11,912 nucleotides of DNA from Euperipatoides rowelli (lineage: Eukaryota; Onychophora; Udeonychophora; Euonychophora; Peripatopsidae). The position numbers and the translations under genes are program-made. Below the pieces are notes generated by a model. The model was not told the origin of the DNA. It ran no database searches and worked only from the letters and a program-made list of their open reading frames with translations. This document shows, piece by piece, positions 1-8,306 of the stretch. Within the stretch, counting starts at the first letter, position 1; each line of letters starts with the position of its first letter. Where the stretch lies: the NCBI GenBank assembly GCA_003024985.2, contig PXIH01S0006486.1; one strand, given 5' to 3'.

Positions 1-1043
1 TAAGTATAAATTAGAATAGAGCCTTACCTTACATTAATACAAGCATATCATGTGTCTATTTTGCCACTTATAAAAGTTTACAGTAATTAAACACAAGTTT
101 AGAACACTGCAGTGATCACACCAAGAATTATCCAGATCAGTTTGATAAGATATAATAGAATAGAACACCAACTGAGTCATTAATTGATCGTTAATAGTGA
201 GTGTGATAAATTCCAAATTTGAAATATTTTCTGTTGACTGGCATTTACTCTTTAGCTACTAAAATAATCGGCATACCAATGAAAAATAAAACGTAAAGAA
301 ATTTTGCCAACAGTTGAAAAATGTTTCTCCCCAACTGATTGCAAAGAAGAAGAAAGAATTTTGCTAATCCAAATGATCAATTGATTATGCCAGATCATAC
401 ACACACTGAATAATCAGGACTTGATGAGTCTAGGGGTCACTTATAAGAATCCTCATTGCTCATTGGACTGTTACCCTTCATGATCAGAACAATAGACAAT
501 ATCAGTCAGCAAAAGAAATACAAAGTCTACATTTACTTCCAATAAAATCACTTAAGTCTGTTTCTTAGAACAAATTTATCAGTCTAAAGTAATAAAGATC
601 TTTTACGTGATATTGGATTATCTATTAATGGTGTCTAGTCATGGAGAAGTAGGAGACAATGCAAGTGGAATATATGGTTAACTTAAAAATCATTCTATCC
701 AAATATCTATTATAACGATTGACTATTTTTGAATTACAACTAAGTACAGTATTACAGTATATGACAATATTTGGGGGAAATCTACAAACTAAAAGGTTAA
801 TCTAATAATATGAAATAAATATTGGAATAGAAATAATATATTCCTTTCCATTATAACTGATTTTAATATAATTCATTGCACACAACAAAAACAAAAAAAA
901 TAGCAAAAAGAATAAATTACAAGTTAAATGAAATTAAACCGTTTAAAATATACTGTATACATTGTGTAAATTCAACTGAATTAATATTTAATTCAATTTA
1001 TTTTTAATTATTAGCAAGTAGAAGTTTGAATGACTTCTGTGTG
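1..1043. other. A/T-rich stretch without recognisable gene
   Basis: I find no coding region, RNA gene or element end here. Open frames are short (about 60 codons at most), of low complexity, and match no family I know. The base composition is that of the surrounding decayed non-coding DNA, with many short A and T runs. I looked for LINE reverse transcriptase blocks in several frames and saw none. It is best read as old intergenic or intronic sequence. Confidence 0.6.
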
Positions 1044-1071
1044 GCTCTATGCATCAAGTGGAGAGCAAATC
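1044..1071 (+). repeat. 28-bp direct repeat, copy 1
   Basis: These 28 bases, beginning GCTCTATGCA and ending GAGAGCAAATC, recur exactly at 1899-1926 in the same orientation. Identity stops sharply on both sides. The repeat contains a short potential stem (GCTCT with AGAGC). An exact 28-mer in two places 855 bases apart is not expected by chance. It may be a target-site duplication around 1072-1898 or a shared piece of another repeat. Confidence 0.85.
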
Positions 1072-1898
1072 TTTCCTAGTTTCCTTCCATGACATATCTA
1101 GTTATCAAGAATACATTTTCTTTGTTAGGATATATGCTGATATAAATATTTTTTTATGCAATTTAAAATAATAAATAAGTTAATAGACTATCAAACTTAA
1201 TTTTATTAATTTTATAACTAAGTTAATTGAAATAATAGTTTACAATGGCTTCCCTATTGTCACTATGAAATGTTAAGCATGTTTGTTGGCAAGAGTAAAG
1301 TTAATTTGACCATTGCTCTGGTTATTGAATAAATTACACACTTGTTAGTAAAGATGTTTTATTAAAAAAAAAATAGAAATATTAGATAAATGCTGCAGGC
1401 AGCTAAAATAACACAGAATCATATTTTTACTACATTTATACTTGATCCTTAGAATCTATGAAAAATGTAACATATTAGAATAATTGGTGCAATCTCAGAG
1501 GCAAAAATTAAAGAGCAGAAAATACTTTAGTTAGGTGATATTTTGTATAAAAATTGTCTTTTAGTGTACTTCAATTATGATGTTAGGTAATTAATGCTAT
1601 TCTACAGAAATGAATGAAAAAAGAACTAACATTACTAAAATTGTTATACATTTGTCTTCAAAATGTCTTGAGCAAATGATTGCACAATGTACAGTATGTT
1701 CAAGAATGAAGCATAGTAGCCTATTGTCTTGATGAACGATTATTTTTAGTAGAGCTGATCTACTGTATATATTAAAAGATATTTTTTTCTTTCTTTATTT
1801 AAAAACTATAAATTAAATTAAATATAAATTGTGTTGATTACTTCATTTTTGTAAAACAAGTGACATTATTTTGATAATGGTGGCATGAAAAAAAACCA
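1072..1898 (+). mobile_element. Possible retroposed insertion between 28-bp direct repeats
   Basis: This 827-base stretch lies exactly between the two copies of the 28-base direct repeat. Just before the second copy is an A run (TGAAAAAAAACCA). A long direct repeat with an A-rich 3' end on one side is the structure left by target-primed insertion of a LINE, SINE or processed transcript in the + orientation. I see no reverse transcriptase block, pol III promoter or recognisable host exon inside, so the insert cannot be assigned to a family. Against the idea, 28 bp is long for such a duplication and the whole neighbourhood is rich in A runs. A segmental duplication or a scattered short repeat would explain the pair as well. 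Confidence 0.35.
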
Positions 1899-1926
1899 GC
1901 TCTATGCATCAAGTGGAGAGCAAATC
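1899..1926 (+). repeat. 28-bp direct repeat, copy 2
   Basis: This is an exact copy of 1044-1071 in direct orientation. It is preceded by an A-rich run and followed by unrelated sequence. See copy 1 for the possible meaning as a target-site duplication. Confidence 0.85.
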
Positions 1927-2499
1927 ATTCACCGTTCAAATGACTCACAGTTCATTCCTAACATTACTATTGTACAAAAGATATAGAACAATAATTTATT
2001 ATATAAAAGAAACCATATTTCACTCATATGATAAATGAATTTGCGTTCAATTTTAAATTATAGATTTTAAAATTAAAATATTTGGTTTAGCGGTATATAA
2101 TTGGAGTTTAGAAAATGTCTTGATGGTATCAAAAAAATGTATTATGATTTAGAATTAGTAGATGCAGCATTGTTTGTAATCTTTTTTTTTATAGTATAAA
2201 AATAAAACTATACATTTAATATTTTCAACTCAAATAATAATATTCTTTAGTTATTTATTTTCAAAATAAGCCAGAGCTTCATTTGGGCAATGATTTTTCA
2301 GGTCCTTTGTTACAATGTTGACTGAACATGTGTAAAATTTACATGTTAATCTCCCAAATCAGCTAAATCTCCTAGTCTAATTACTGACAAACTATAGACA
2401 GTTCTTAATGTTTTCCTTTTCTCTTTTTTTCCTCCTACCCTCATTTTACCGTTTTCCTCCTTTTCTTTTTATTCTATATCATATATATTGGATTAAATT
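1927..2499. other. A/T-rich stretch without recognisable gene
   Basis: There is no supportable gene. Poly-T and poly-A runs dominate. A pyrimidine-rich stretch at 2408-2470 gives an open frame of Phe, Leu, Ser and Pro that runs into the LINE fragment beginning near 2500, but it has no recognisable motif itself. The 5' boundary of that LINE could therefore lie somewhere in here; I could not find its endonuclease. Confidence 0.55.
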
Positions 2500-2925
2500 C
2501 AGAACAAAAAAAACAATTTTTCCAAACAAAACTTTATTTCAAACATATGTGATTATTTTAGGAATTGAACCAATTTGCATAGCCCAATTTCCTGTTTTAC
2601 TTCCTGATTATCTACCTACTAATTCCATTCCTCAAAATGAAATATTCTGGGTCTATCAACAACTTAACAAAATTAAATCAAAAACAGCTACTTCTACAGA
2701 CCACATTCACAACTTCATTTTTAAAAACACTTTGCTATGGAATTATCAGAACCAATAGCATTTTTAATATACATATCTTTTTCAAAGAGTTACTGCCCCT
2801 TAATTTGGAAGAGCTCATACTTAGTTCCTATTCCGAAATCTAACAGCATTTTACAGCCATCCGACATCAAACCTATATCTATATTACCTTTAATTGCCAA
2901 GATAGCAGTAAAACACATACCGGTA
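2500..2925 (+). pseudogene. LINE reverse transcriptase, N-terminal part (pseudogene, first half)
   Basis: This is the amino-terminal part of a non-LTR retrotransposon RT, which copies element RNA at the target site. In one frame (to 2758) I read LPDYLPTNSIPQNEIFWVYQ, then LNKIKSKTATSTDHIHNFIF, which fits the family block with L.kiKs.ka.gpD.ip..i. After a frameshift near 2737-2758 a second frame (to 2925) gives CPLIWKSSYLVPIPKSN and DIKPISILPLIAKIA, matching the P..WK.a.v.PipK and RPIsLlp.iaKi blocks. The coding sequence is then cut by a DNA transposon at 2926 and resumes at 4238. There is no start codon or promoter, and the N-terminal endonuclease is not seen. The general style fits the CR1/L2/Jockey-like group, but I cannot name the clade safely. 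It is clearly inactive. Confidence 0.8.
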
Positions 2926-2936
2926 CCGTAAAATGC
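2926..2936 (+). repeat. Left terminal inverted repeat of the TA-flanked transposon
   Basis: CCGTAAAATGC pairs with the right end at 4227-4237 with one mismatch. It directly follows a TA. Just inside lies a GC-rich subterminal motif containing the palindrome GCGCATGCGC (2947-2956), which stands out from the A/T-rich surroundings. Confidence 0.8.
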
Positions 2937-3056
2937 TGAGCAAGGGCGCATGCGCTCTTATTCGTTTTGGCTTCATGCTAGTAAACCTTAGATTTACCAC
3001 AATNCATTGCAAAACTGACCTGGCATTCTTGTTTGGCTAGAATCAGAATTCCTTAA

Positions 3057-3117
3057 TTTTTTATTATTGATTTTCAAAGATTTTTACTAAAAAAAAAATA
3101 ACCACTAGAAAAAAAAA
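3057..3117 (+). repeat. Internal inverted repeat, left arm
   Basis: About 60 A/T-rich bases containing TTTTTTATTATTGATTTTCAA, an A run, then CCACTAGAAAAAAAA. The reverse complement of 3591-3648 matches this with a few gaps. A T/A-rich palindrome of this length could form a hairpin around the roughly 475-base centre of the transposon. It may be an older fold-back core, because its arms are not symmetric with respect to the element ends. Confidence 0.65.
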
Positions 3118-3590
3118 TTGTTATTTACAATTCAGTTTTTAAAATAATTGACTTTAGCTCCTCCCCCTTAAAACATTGTCCACTGGATAGCCTACACCAG
3201 GGGAGATATTTTGTGATGTCATAGACTAGAAATGAATAGAGCTTGCTATACTTTATAGAATATTTGCTATCTTTGTCAGATTAAAGCTGGAAATTATATG
3301 GACTAATTTCTTAATTACTTGTTAAAATCCTAATCAAATTCATCCTTTGTGCTAGTTTCAATTTGTTTGTTTTTTTAAATCAAAATGACCTTTAATACAG
3401 ATTGAAAATATTGTACCTATATTTACATGTTAAATCATTACAAAGAAAACAGCTGTAGAGACTATTTCGTCATCAAATTAATCTCAGACCCCCAAAAAAT
3501 GTGAAAGTTTCAAATTTTAATCTCAAACAAAGGATAGCAATAGTCTTAATTTTATCTTCAAATAACTTTTTTTTTATGCATTTTAAGTTA

Positions 3591-3648
3591 TTTTTTTTCC
3601 AGTGGAATTTTTTTTTAATAATTATCATTGAAAATCAATAATAAAAAA
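3591..3648 (-). repeat. Internal inverted repeat, right arm
   Basis: This is the partner of 3057-3117. It reads TTTTTTTTCCAGTGG, a T run, and then TTGAAAATCAATAATAAAAAA, the reverse complement of the left arm apart from small indels. It is 589 bases from the right transposon end, against 131 for the left arm. Confidence 0.65.
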
Positions 3649-4034
3649 TAATTTAAAAATCCATTACATTTGACCTTTAAGAAGAATGTTTTTCAAAACG
3701 GCACCCTTGCTTGGACATGCAACTTTAACAAATTATGTTGAAAATGCCTTTATGGCTGGTACACACTAAAACATGACGTCACAAATCAATAAAGGTTTGC
3801 CGATTATATGTGCCATGTAAGAGTGCCGTCTAAGTTAAAACTTTTACTTTTTAATTTACAAGCCTCTTTCGTTCTGTTTATGAGGTTTCAACATTATTCA
3901 CAGAAGCTATATATATTGAGGGTTTTTTTTAACGGATGCGCTTGTATGGCTATGTGTCTTGATATTTATATAGATGACATAAAACACATAAAAATGATAG
4001 CATAATAATGTCAGATGGTGAAATGAAAATTTTT

Positions 4035-4225
4035 ACACGGCGATCTTGTTTGGATACACTGTCTTGAAACTTAGATGAGGTAAAATGAAGCAAAAATCTA
4101 GGGTGGCGCTCGTTTGGATACACCTTGATTTCTTTCAGAGTGATAAAGTCAAAGTGCAGTGATGGCGCTCTTGTTCAGCGATGGCGTTGTTTACCTATGT
4201 TTTGCCAAGTGGGGCGCTCGTGGTT
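4035..4225 (+). repeat. Subterminal repeat cluster of the TA-flanked transposon
   Basis: A motif close to GGCGCTCTTGTTTGGATACA appears as five whole or partial copies: 4039-4058, 4104-4122, 4163-4175, 4182-4192 and 4212-4222. Related sequence in inverted sense is near the left end (GAGCAAGGGCGC, 2937-2948) and at 3700-3716. In many cut-and-paste transposons, repeated subterminal motifs are transposase binding sites. That role is inferred here. Confidence 0.6.
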
Positions 4226-4237
4226 GGCATTCTACGG

Positions 4238-5390
4238 TATATAACCAGATTATACCTCTTAATGATTTTGTTGACCAGAGCAATATGGTAATATTCCAAG
4301 ATAATCTACAACTCACTACTTAATTATTTACATTTATAATCTACTAAAAAAGCTTGATACTCCAAAGAAGAAAGCTTTTACAATAATCAACGATTTTGTA
4401 AAAGCTTTCGATAATCTCAATCACAACATATGCATTGAAATAATTATTTCTCTCAAATTTCCAGCTCAAATTATTAAATGGTTGATTTCTTTCTTTTCAA
4501 ATCGTTATCAAATATTCCAGGTTAAAATCAAAATTTTCAATTTAAATGTTCTAGAGCTCTGTTTTTGGGGGTATAATTTTTATAATGACTACCAATTTAA
4601 TTGCTAGAGACGTAGATAATAGTTTCAAGTATGTTGAGATTTATCTATTATTTATACTTCAGATAATAATGGCAATACTCTTCCAATCCAATATTTACTG
4701 GATAAATTACAATTTGAGTCTCAATTAAGTGGTATGGTAATAAATCCAAAAAAATCATTTATTATTCCTCATGACTTTTCAAAGCAAAACTATTCAAATA
4801 ACATTAAAGTATCTACTGATGGTCAACCTATAGACATAGTGTATAATTCTAAAATTCTTGGCATTATTATACAACACAATCTATGCTGGAATTTGTATAT
4901 CAAATTTATTATTTCTCAGGCAAACAGAAGATTTTTCATACTATATCATCTTAAAAAACTGGGTCTAGATACTTGTAAACTAGTTCAAATTTATTCTACA
5001 TTCATTCGTCCAATACTTGAATATTCTTCTGAAGTATGGTTAATTTCAATTACTACAAACCTTATTAGAAATCTAGAGATTGTCCAAAAAAGGGTCACAA
5101 AAATCATTCTTGGTGATTGGTCAATTCATTATGATCAAGCTTTGCTGATTCTTAATCTTGAATCCCTGGAATCTAAGCATTCACACAAAATAGATAAATT
5201 ATCTACTTCATTTTTCAAACTATATCCTTAATTTTTAACCAAATAAATTCAACTCTATCTCTTCTCACAATACAAGGCATGCTAATAAGTAATTTAGATC
5301 ATACATAACCAATTGATTTTCGATTTAATCAATTCCTACAATGTTGGGAAAAATCAATTGTGATAACATCTTGAACAGTTACTAATTTTT
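4238..5390 (+). pseudogene. LINE reverse transcriptase, catalytic core and C-terminus (pseudogene, second half)
   Basis: This continues the RT begun at 2500. In order I read NQIIPLNDFVDQSN, then NDFVKAFDNLNHNICIEI (the DFsKAFD block with its catalytic Asp, near 4400), WLISFFSNRYQIFQV, and a YVDD block near 4630 where one missing base gives YVEIYL. Then comes a long intact frame (4734-5231) with GMVINPKKSFIIPHDF, SKILGIIIQHNLCWN, FIRPILEYSSEVW and LEIVQKRVTKIIL, the standard palm-end and thumb blocks. Beyond the stop at 5231 a degraded C-terminal tail can be followed: HNTRHANK, then SIPTMLGKIN with in-frame stops, to about 5390. The usual PQGs.LgP block near 4560 is hardly recognisable. Frameshifts and stops make it inactive. 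It shares NP.K.....HDF.KQ with the remnant at 7990-9107, so the two are probably copies of one family. Confidence 0.85.
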
Positions 5391-5513
5391 GTGATAATAT
5401 TGTCCCTTTTCAATATATATTAACTAATTATTATATTTTGTCAAAATAACCCAAATCTTTTTATGCTGGTTTTTTTTTATATGATTGTCCAATTGCCATT
5501 GTAGTAAAGTTTT

Positions 5514-5770
5514 TTAAAGTAAATAGTCCATAAACCATTGTGGTTTAAATAGGTTAATAGATTGATTAGCTGTGCTTTCTCTTATAGATGACGGGATTCT
5601 GTTCCATAATTTGGGGCAGTTTTAGAGAAAGCTAGTTCTGCCATTTTTGTTTTGGAATGAGGTGCAAATAATCCTCTTGTATGACTAAATATCGAGTTGT
5701 ATGAGTGGTAGACGTTGATAGGATGGGTTTAGCATATCGTGAAACTATTAGAGTTTGCCATGTATGTTTT
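5514..5770 (-). pseudogene. LINE ORF2 C-terminal tail (pseudogene)
   Basis: On the minus strand a frame ending at a TAA (5514-5516) gives SHTRGLFAPHSKTKMAELAF, then SKTAPNY and, after a one-base shift, WNRIPSSIR, ESTANQSINLFKPQWFMDYLL. The TR...P.. kt....fs..ap..WN.iP..iR....FK pattern is the normal end of many non-LTR retrotransposon polyproteins. One in-frame stop lies upstream in the same frame. The reverse transcriptase that should precede this tail is absent, so the element is internally deleted or this is a separate 3' fragment. The tail differs in sequence from that of the two plus-strand LINEs, so it is probably another family. It meets the first LINE tail to tail, with about 120 bases between them. 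Confidence 0.7.
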
Positions 5771-5804
5771 GCTAGACTCATGTCTTATTTTTTTTTAATT
5801 GGTT

Positions 5805-5880
5805 TAACATACAGTACATAGATAGACAAAGCCTTGCTAAATCATCGTAAGGTTTTGATTTCAGATGTGATCAAAATTTA
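5805..5880 (-). pseudogene. Second copy of a LINE PHD-finger C-terminal half (decayed)
   Basis: The minus-strand frame reads INFDHI, two stops, then QGFVYLCTVC and a stop. This aligns with IKYDPI...PGFVYLCTKC of the PHD-like finger at 6695-6885, in the same frame, and includes an exact 21-base identity (5814-5834 with 6723-6743). It therefore looks like the end of a second, more decayed copy of that finger. It lies between the endonuclease remnant and the C-terminal tail, where a single LINE would not carry a PHD finger, so two stacked copies or a rearrangement are likely. Confidence 0.4.
5814..5834 (+). repeat. 21-bp direct repeat, copy 1
   Basis: GTACATAGATAGACAAAGCC plus one T is found exactly again at 6723-6743. 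On the minus strand both copies encode G-F-V-Y-L-C in the same frame, followed by C two residues later. This suggests homologous coding sequence rather than a chance match. Confidence 0.8.
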
Positions 5881-5989
5881 TTTTTCATTAAACTTTTTGA
5901 AAGACCCGATAAGTGTTTTTTAAAATCTTTTTTTGGTATGGATAAGTTTAGTTGGCAGGCTAACATGAAATGGTCACAGTATCCATTTG

Positions 5990-6560
5990 CTATATATCTA
6001 TTGAGTTATCAAAAGTGAGTGACTAGATATTGTGGTCTATATACATGTTGCTAATGTGTTAGAAACTGATTGGTGAAATACAGTGTTGAACTAGTGAAAA
6101 TTCAGCAAGAAGGTCTTTACACTTGTTAAAGAAGAATTTGATTGGATATTTATGTTTGTGTTCCAATAATTAGTATTTCTCTCAATGATGTGTGGAGGTA
6201 ATTTATTATATATTGGAATAATTGTAGAAGTTTTTTTTAGTTTGGAGATCTGTGCATGAGTGCTAGATTAATAGATCCTCCTATTATTGGAGGTATCAAC
6301 TTTAACCCCAGTGCCTCGAACGAATAATTATTAGAAGTGTGTCAAAATCAATGTTTTTATATACATGTATGTCTTCCATTATAGCAAGATTCCTCCTCCT
6401 TTTGTGTTACACTCTCTATCCCTCCTGATGATTTTATATCATGCTATATCAATTAAATAATTCTGGATTTAAGTGTCTAACTTCATCCATGGTGAAAATA
6501 CTTTATTTTTTTTAACAATAAATTTTTTATTTCTTTCATTTTTGATAGTTTCCTACATTG
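5990..6560 (-). pseudogene. LINE APE-type endonuclease domain (pseudogene)
   Basis: The minus strand carries a degraded apurinic-endonuclease-like domain, the LINE enzyme that nicks target DNA. Readable blocks in order are IIRRDRECNTKGGGILL (6388-6433; the R.DR....GGGv.ly block), VYKNIDFDTLLIIIRS after a frameshift, LREILIIG (about 6160-6185; the position of iiGDfN, whose D and N are lost), LLAEFSLVQHCISPISF (about 6060-6110; the L.ef.L.Q.v..pT block) and IDHNI...FDNSIDI (about 6000-6045). Several frameshifts and stops separate these. The domain follows, in the expected order, the PHD finger at 6695-6885, so both may belong to one LINE. No reverse transcriptase block follows. Confidence 0.6.
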
Positions 6561-6694
6561 TTGAAGTAAATTCATAAATATTTTGTGTTAGTCTCTTTTT
6601 GTTATCAGGTTAGGCTCTGAATTGCCAATAACTTTAGTTATAGGCAACGTAAACTTACCATTTGTCAATTTAATGTTTAGTTCCTGGTTAGAGT

Positions 6695-6885
6695 CTTTAG
6701 GTAGAGTTCAAATAGGCATTTTGTACATAGATAGACAAAGCCTGGTTTGGTGACCAAGAGAAGATAAGTTTTGGCTTGAATAGGATCATATTTTATGTGA
6801 GTCCAATGATAGCCATCACACTGTATAGCTGTGTATGTGTCATGGCAACCAAGCTTTGACATATAGCACATGGAAATTTGATTTT
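6695..6885 (-). pseudogene. LINE-encoded PHD-type zinc finger (pseudogene)
   Basis: On the minus strand one frame gives KIKFPCAICQSLVAMTHT and, after a frameshift, a second gives TAIQCDGYHWTHIKYDPI, then PGFVYLCTKCLFELYL. The arrangement PCaiC...V....aI.CD.C..W.H.kC......y.C.kC is that of the Cys4-His-Cys3 finger found before the endonuclease in several invertebrate LINE families. Two of the expected zinc ligands are Tyr instead of Cys (in GYHW and IKYD), each explained by one G-to-A change. Only the order (finger, then endonuclease at 5990-6560) links it to a LINE. A host PHD protein is less likely because no introns, start or long frame are seen. Confidence 0.6.
6723..6743 (+). repeat. 21-bp direct repeat, copy 2
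   Basis: An exact match of 5814-5834, inside the C-terminal half of the PHD-type finger on the minus strand. See copy 1. Confidence 0.8.
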
Positions 6886-7989
6886 CATTTTATAGGATTT
6901 TTATTTATCTACAACGAGTATTTTTAATGTGGTTGAAATTAGTATAGCCTATATGTTTTAAAGTTCTTAAGACCAATGAGTTATGGTAGTCTTGAGCTTT
7001 ATAGTTTACTTGTGTTCAACGTAATGGTCTTTTTTTAAAAAAAATGTATTACTTCTAGTGGAAAATATTAATATAAAGTAATTTCCCTGTTTTATTGTCT
7101 CAGAACTAGGTCTCACTTCCTTATTTCATAGGTTAATTGTCTATAATCCGATTTGTCTTGAATTGATAAAGTTTTTCGGAGCTTTGTTTATTTGCAGCCC
7201 TGTTAGCTCATATCCAAACATGGGATGTGAGTAATATATTTGTAAAAATTATATATTATAATTTTAATCAAGTAACTTATATTAAAAGAATGGAAGCCCT
7301 TTTTATATAAAATACAGTTCTATGAAAATATAATGATAGAATATACTTCTTTTGCCAACCTTTACAAGGAATGATCAAAAACAATAGGCTTTGCTGGTAT
7401 ATATTTGGTAGTCTATTGCCGTTTAGCATGTGCTTCACATCTTCTGAACATGGCAATAAGGACACATGCAATCAAAAGGTTTCTATTTTGATATACCACT
7501 GTTCATGTTTGGAACTGTAATCTAATCTCAAGCAATTAAGAAAAACTGCAAAATTCTGCTGTCTATAGAAACAGGAGTTAACCATCTAAACGTTTCAATT
7601 GCCCCGGCCTAATAGAATGAATAGATCTAATTTTCACTCATAAACGAAGTAGCCACTAACGAACATTGAAAATTTATGAGTTTTTGATTCATTAAATCTG
7701 GTGGATTAGCTGGGGATTTGAATCCTACCAAAGTTAATTTCACCATCACTCGATTTAAGAAACTAATACTGAAATAAATATTTCTTGAAGAACACACATA
7801 CTTTTTTTAATTTAAAGAAAATAGTTACTTTAAAGGCACTTTTTCATAGATATTATCTTAATACATCAAAGTGCATTGTGAATCTGAATTGTTTACTTAC
7901 AGTATACAAACAAACTACAGAATAAATAAATATCTGGGAATTATTCATCCCCATTCATTGTTGATTTATTCCTATTCCACAACATATTG
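6886..7989. other. Stretch without recognisable gene
   Basis: No coding block, RNA gene or element end could be supported. It may include the 5' part of the minus-strand LINE (before its PHD finger) and the decayed palm of the plus-strand LINE starting near 7990, but I see no motif to show it. Open frames, such as one at 7277-7471 on the minus strand, are short and without family features. A box-B-like string near 7712 is discussed under rejected items. Confidence 0.55.
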
Positions 7990-8260
7990 GCCTGTCAACT
8001 GATTATGACACAAGCAAAACAAACTGTCACTACCTTGTCTATCCAAACATAAAATATAAATATGCAATTAAACCCAACCAAATGCTGCTTATTGATACAT
8101 GACTTTCAGAAGCAAACACTACATCCAGTAATAAATTTACAAAATTAAATGCTAAAAGAGATTTAAAGTGCATTAATTCTGGGCGTATGGGTTCAAACCA
8201 GTCTAAATTGGGGCAAGCAAATCCATCCGATGATTGTCAAGCAAACGAAAGAATGGTTAA

Positions 8261-8280
8261 TCTACTGTATATACAGTAGA
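8261..8280. repeat. Perfect 20-bp palindrome
   Basis: TCTACTGTATATACAGTAGA is its own reverse complement. It lies inside the LINE thumb coding sequence (residues I-Y-C-I-Y-S-R-L). A similar half-site, TCTACTGTATATA, is at 1759-1771. It may be a coincidence of a drifting sequence, or a change at a hairpin-prone site; no function is evident. Confidence 0.6.
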
Positions 8281-8298
8281 CTAAAAAGAATGGGTGTT

Positions 8299-8306
8299 GA
8301 CTTAGG
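8299..8306 (+). repeat. Left target-site duplication of the hAT-like MITE
   Basis: GACTTAGG immediately before the MITE matches GATTTAGG at 8474-8481 in 7 of 8 positions. An 8-bp duplication is the hallmark of hAT-type transposition. Confidence 0.7.

Larger units (their letters stand above)
2926..4237. mobile_element. Non-autonomous TA-flanked DNA transposon inserted in a LINE
   Basis: This 1,312-bp insertion splits a LINE reverse transcriptase pseudogene. Its ends are inverted repeats (CCGTAAAATGC at the left, GCATTCTACGG at the right, 10 of 11 matching) and TA lies immediately outside both ends (2924-2925, 4238-4239). Taking out the element and one TA rejoins the LINE frame exactly (residues K-H-I-P-V-Y-N-Q across the site). 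That is strong evidence for the boundaries. Inside are GC-rich subterminal motifs at both ends, a long A/T inverted repeat, an undetermined base at 3004, and no transposase-like open frame. TA duplication fits Tc1/mariner-like and several other cut-and-paste groups, but the terminal sequence is not one I recognise. It would have needed a transposase supplied in trans. Confidence 0.8.

Noticed and set aside
34-216. A 60-codon minus-strand frame
   Set aside because: It has no family motif and an ordinary composition for random A/T-rich DNA.
3004-3004. An undetermined base (n)
   Set aside because: A sequencing or assembly ambiguity, not biology.
3774-3781. TGACGTCA, a full CRE-like palindrome
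   Set aside because: A single 8-base match inside a non-autonomous transposon with no gene nearby; chance or element-internal use cannot be told apart.
3808-4005. A 65-codon plus-strand frame inside the TA-flanked transposon
   Set aside because: It has no transposase signature (no DDE/D pattern or DNA-binding motif) and is too short; it is considered a chance frame.
6425-6431. CTGATGA on the plus strand, the hammerhead core string
   Set aside because: It is the antisense of the LINE endonuclease block IIRR. No stem II and GAAA follow at a suitable distance.
7705-7730. GGGGATTTGAATCCTACC, resembling a tRNA T-arm or box B
   Set aside because: The expected C is a T, there is no properly spaced box A, and no cloverleaf could be drawn, so neither a tRNA nor a tRNA-derived SINE is supported.
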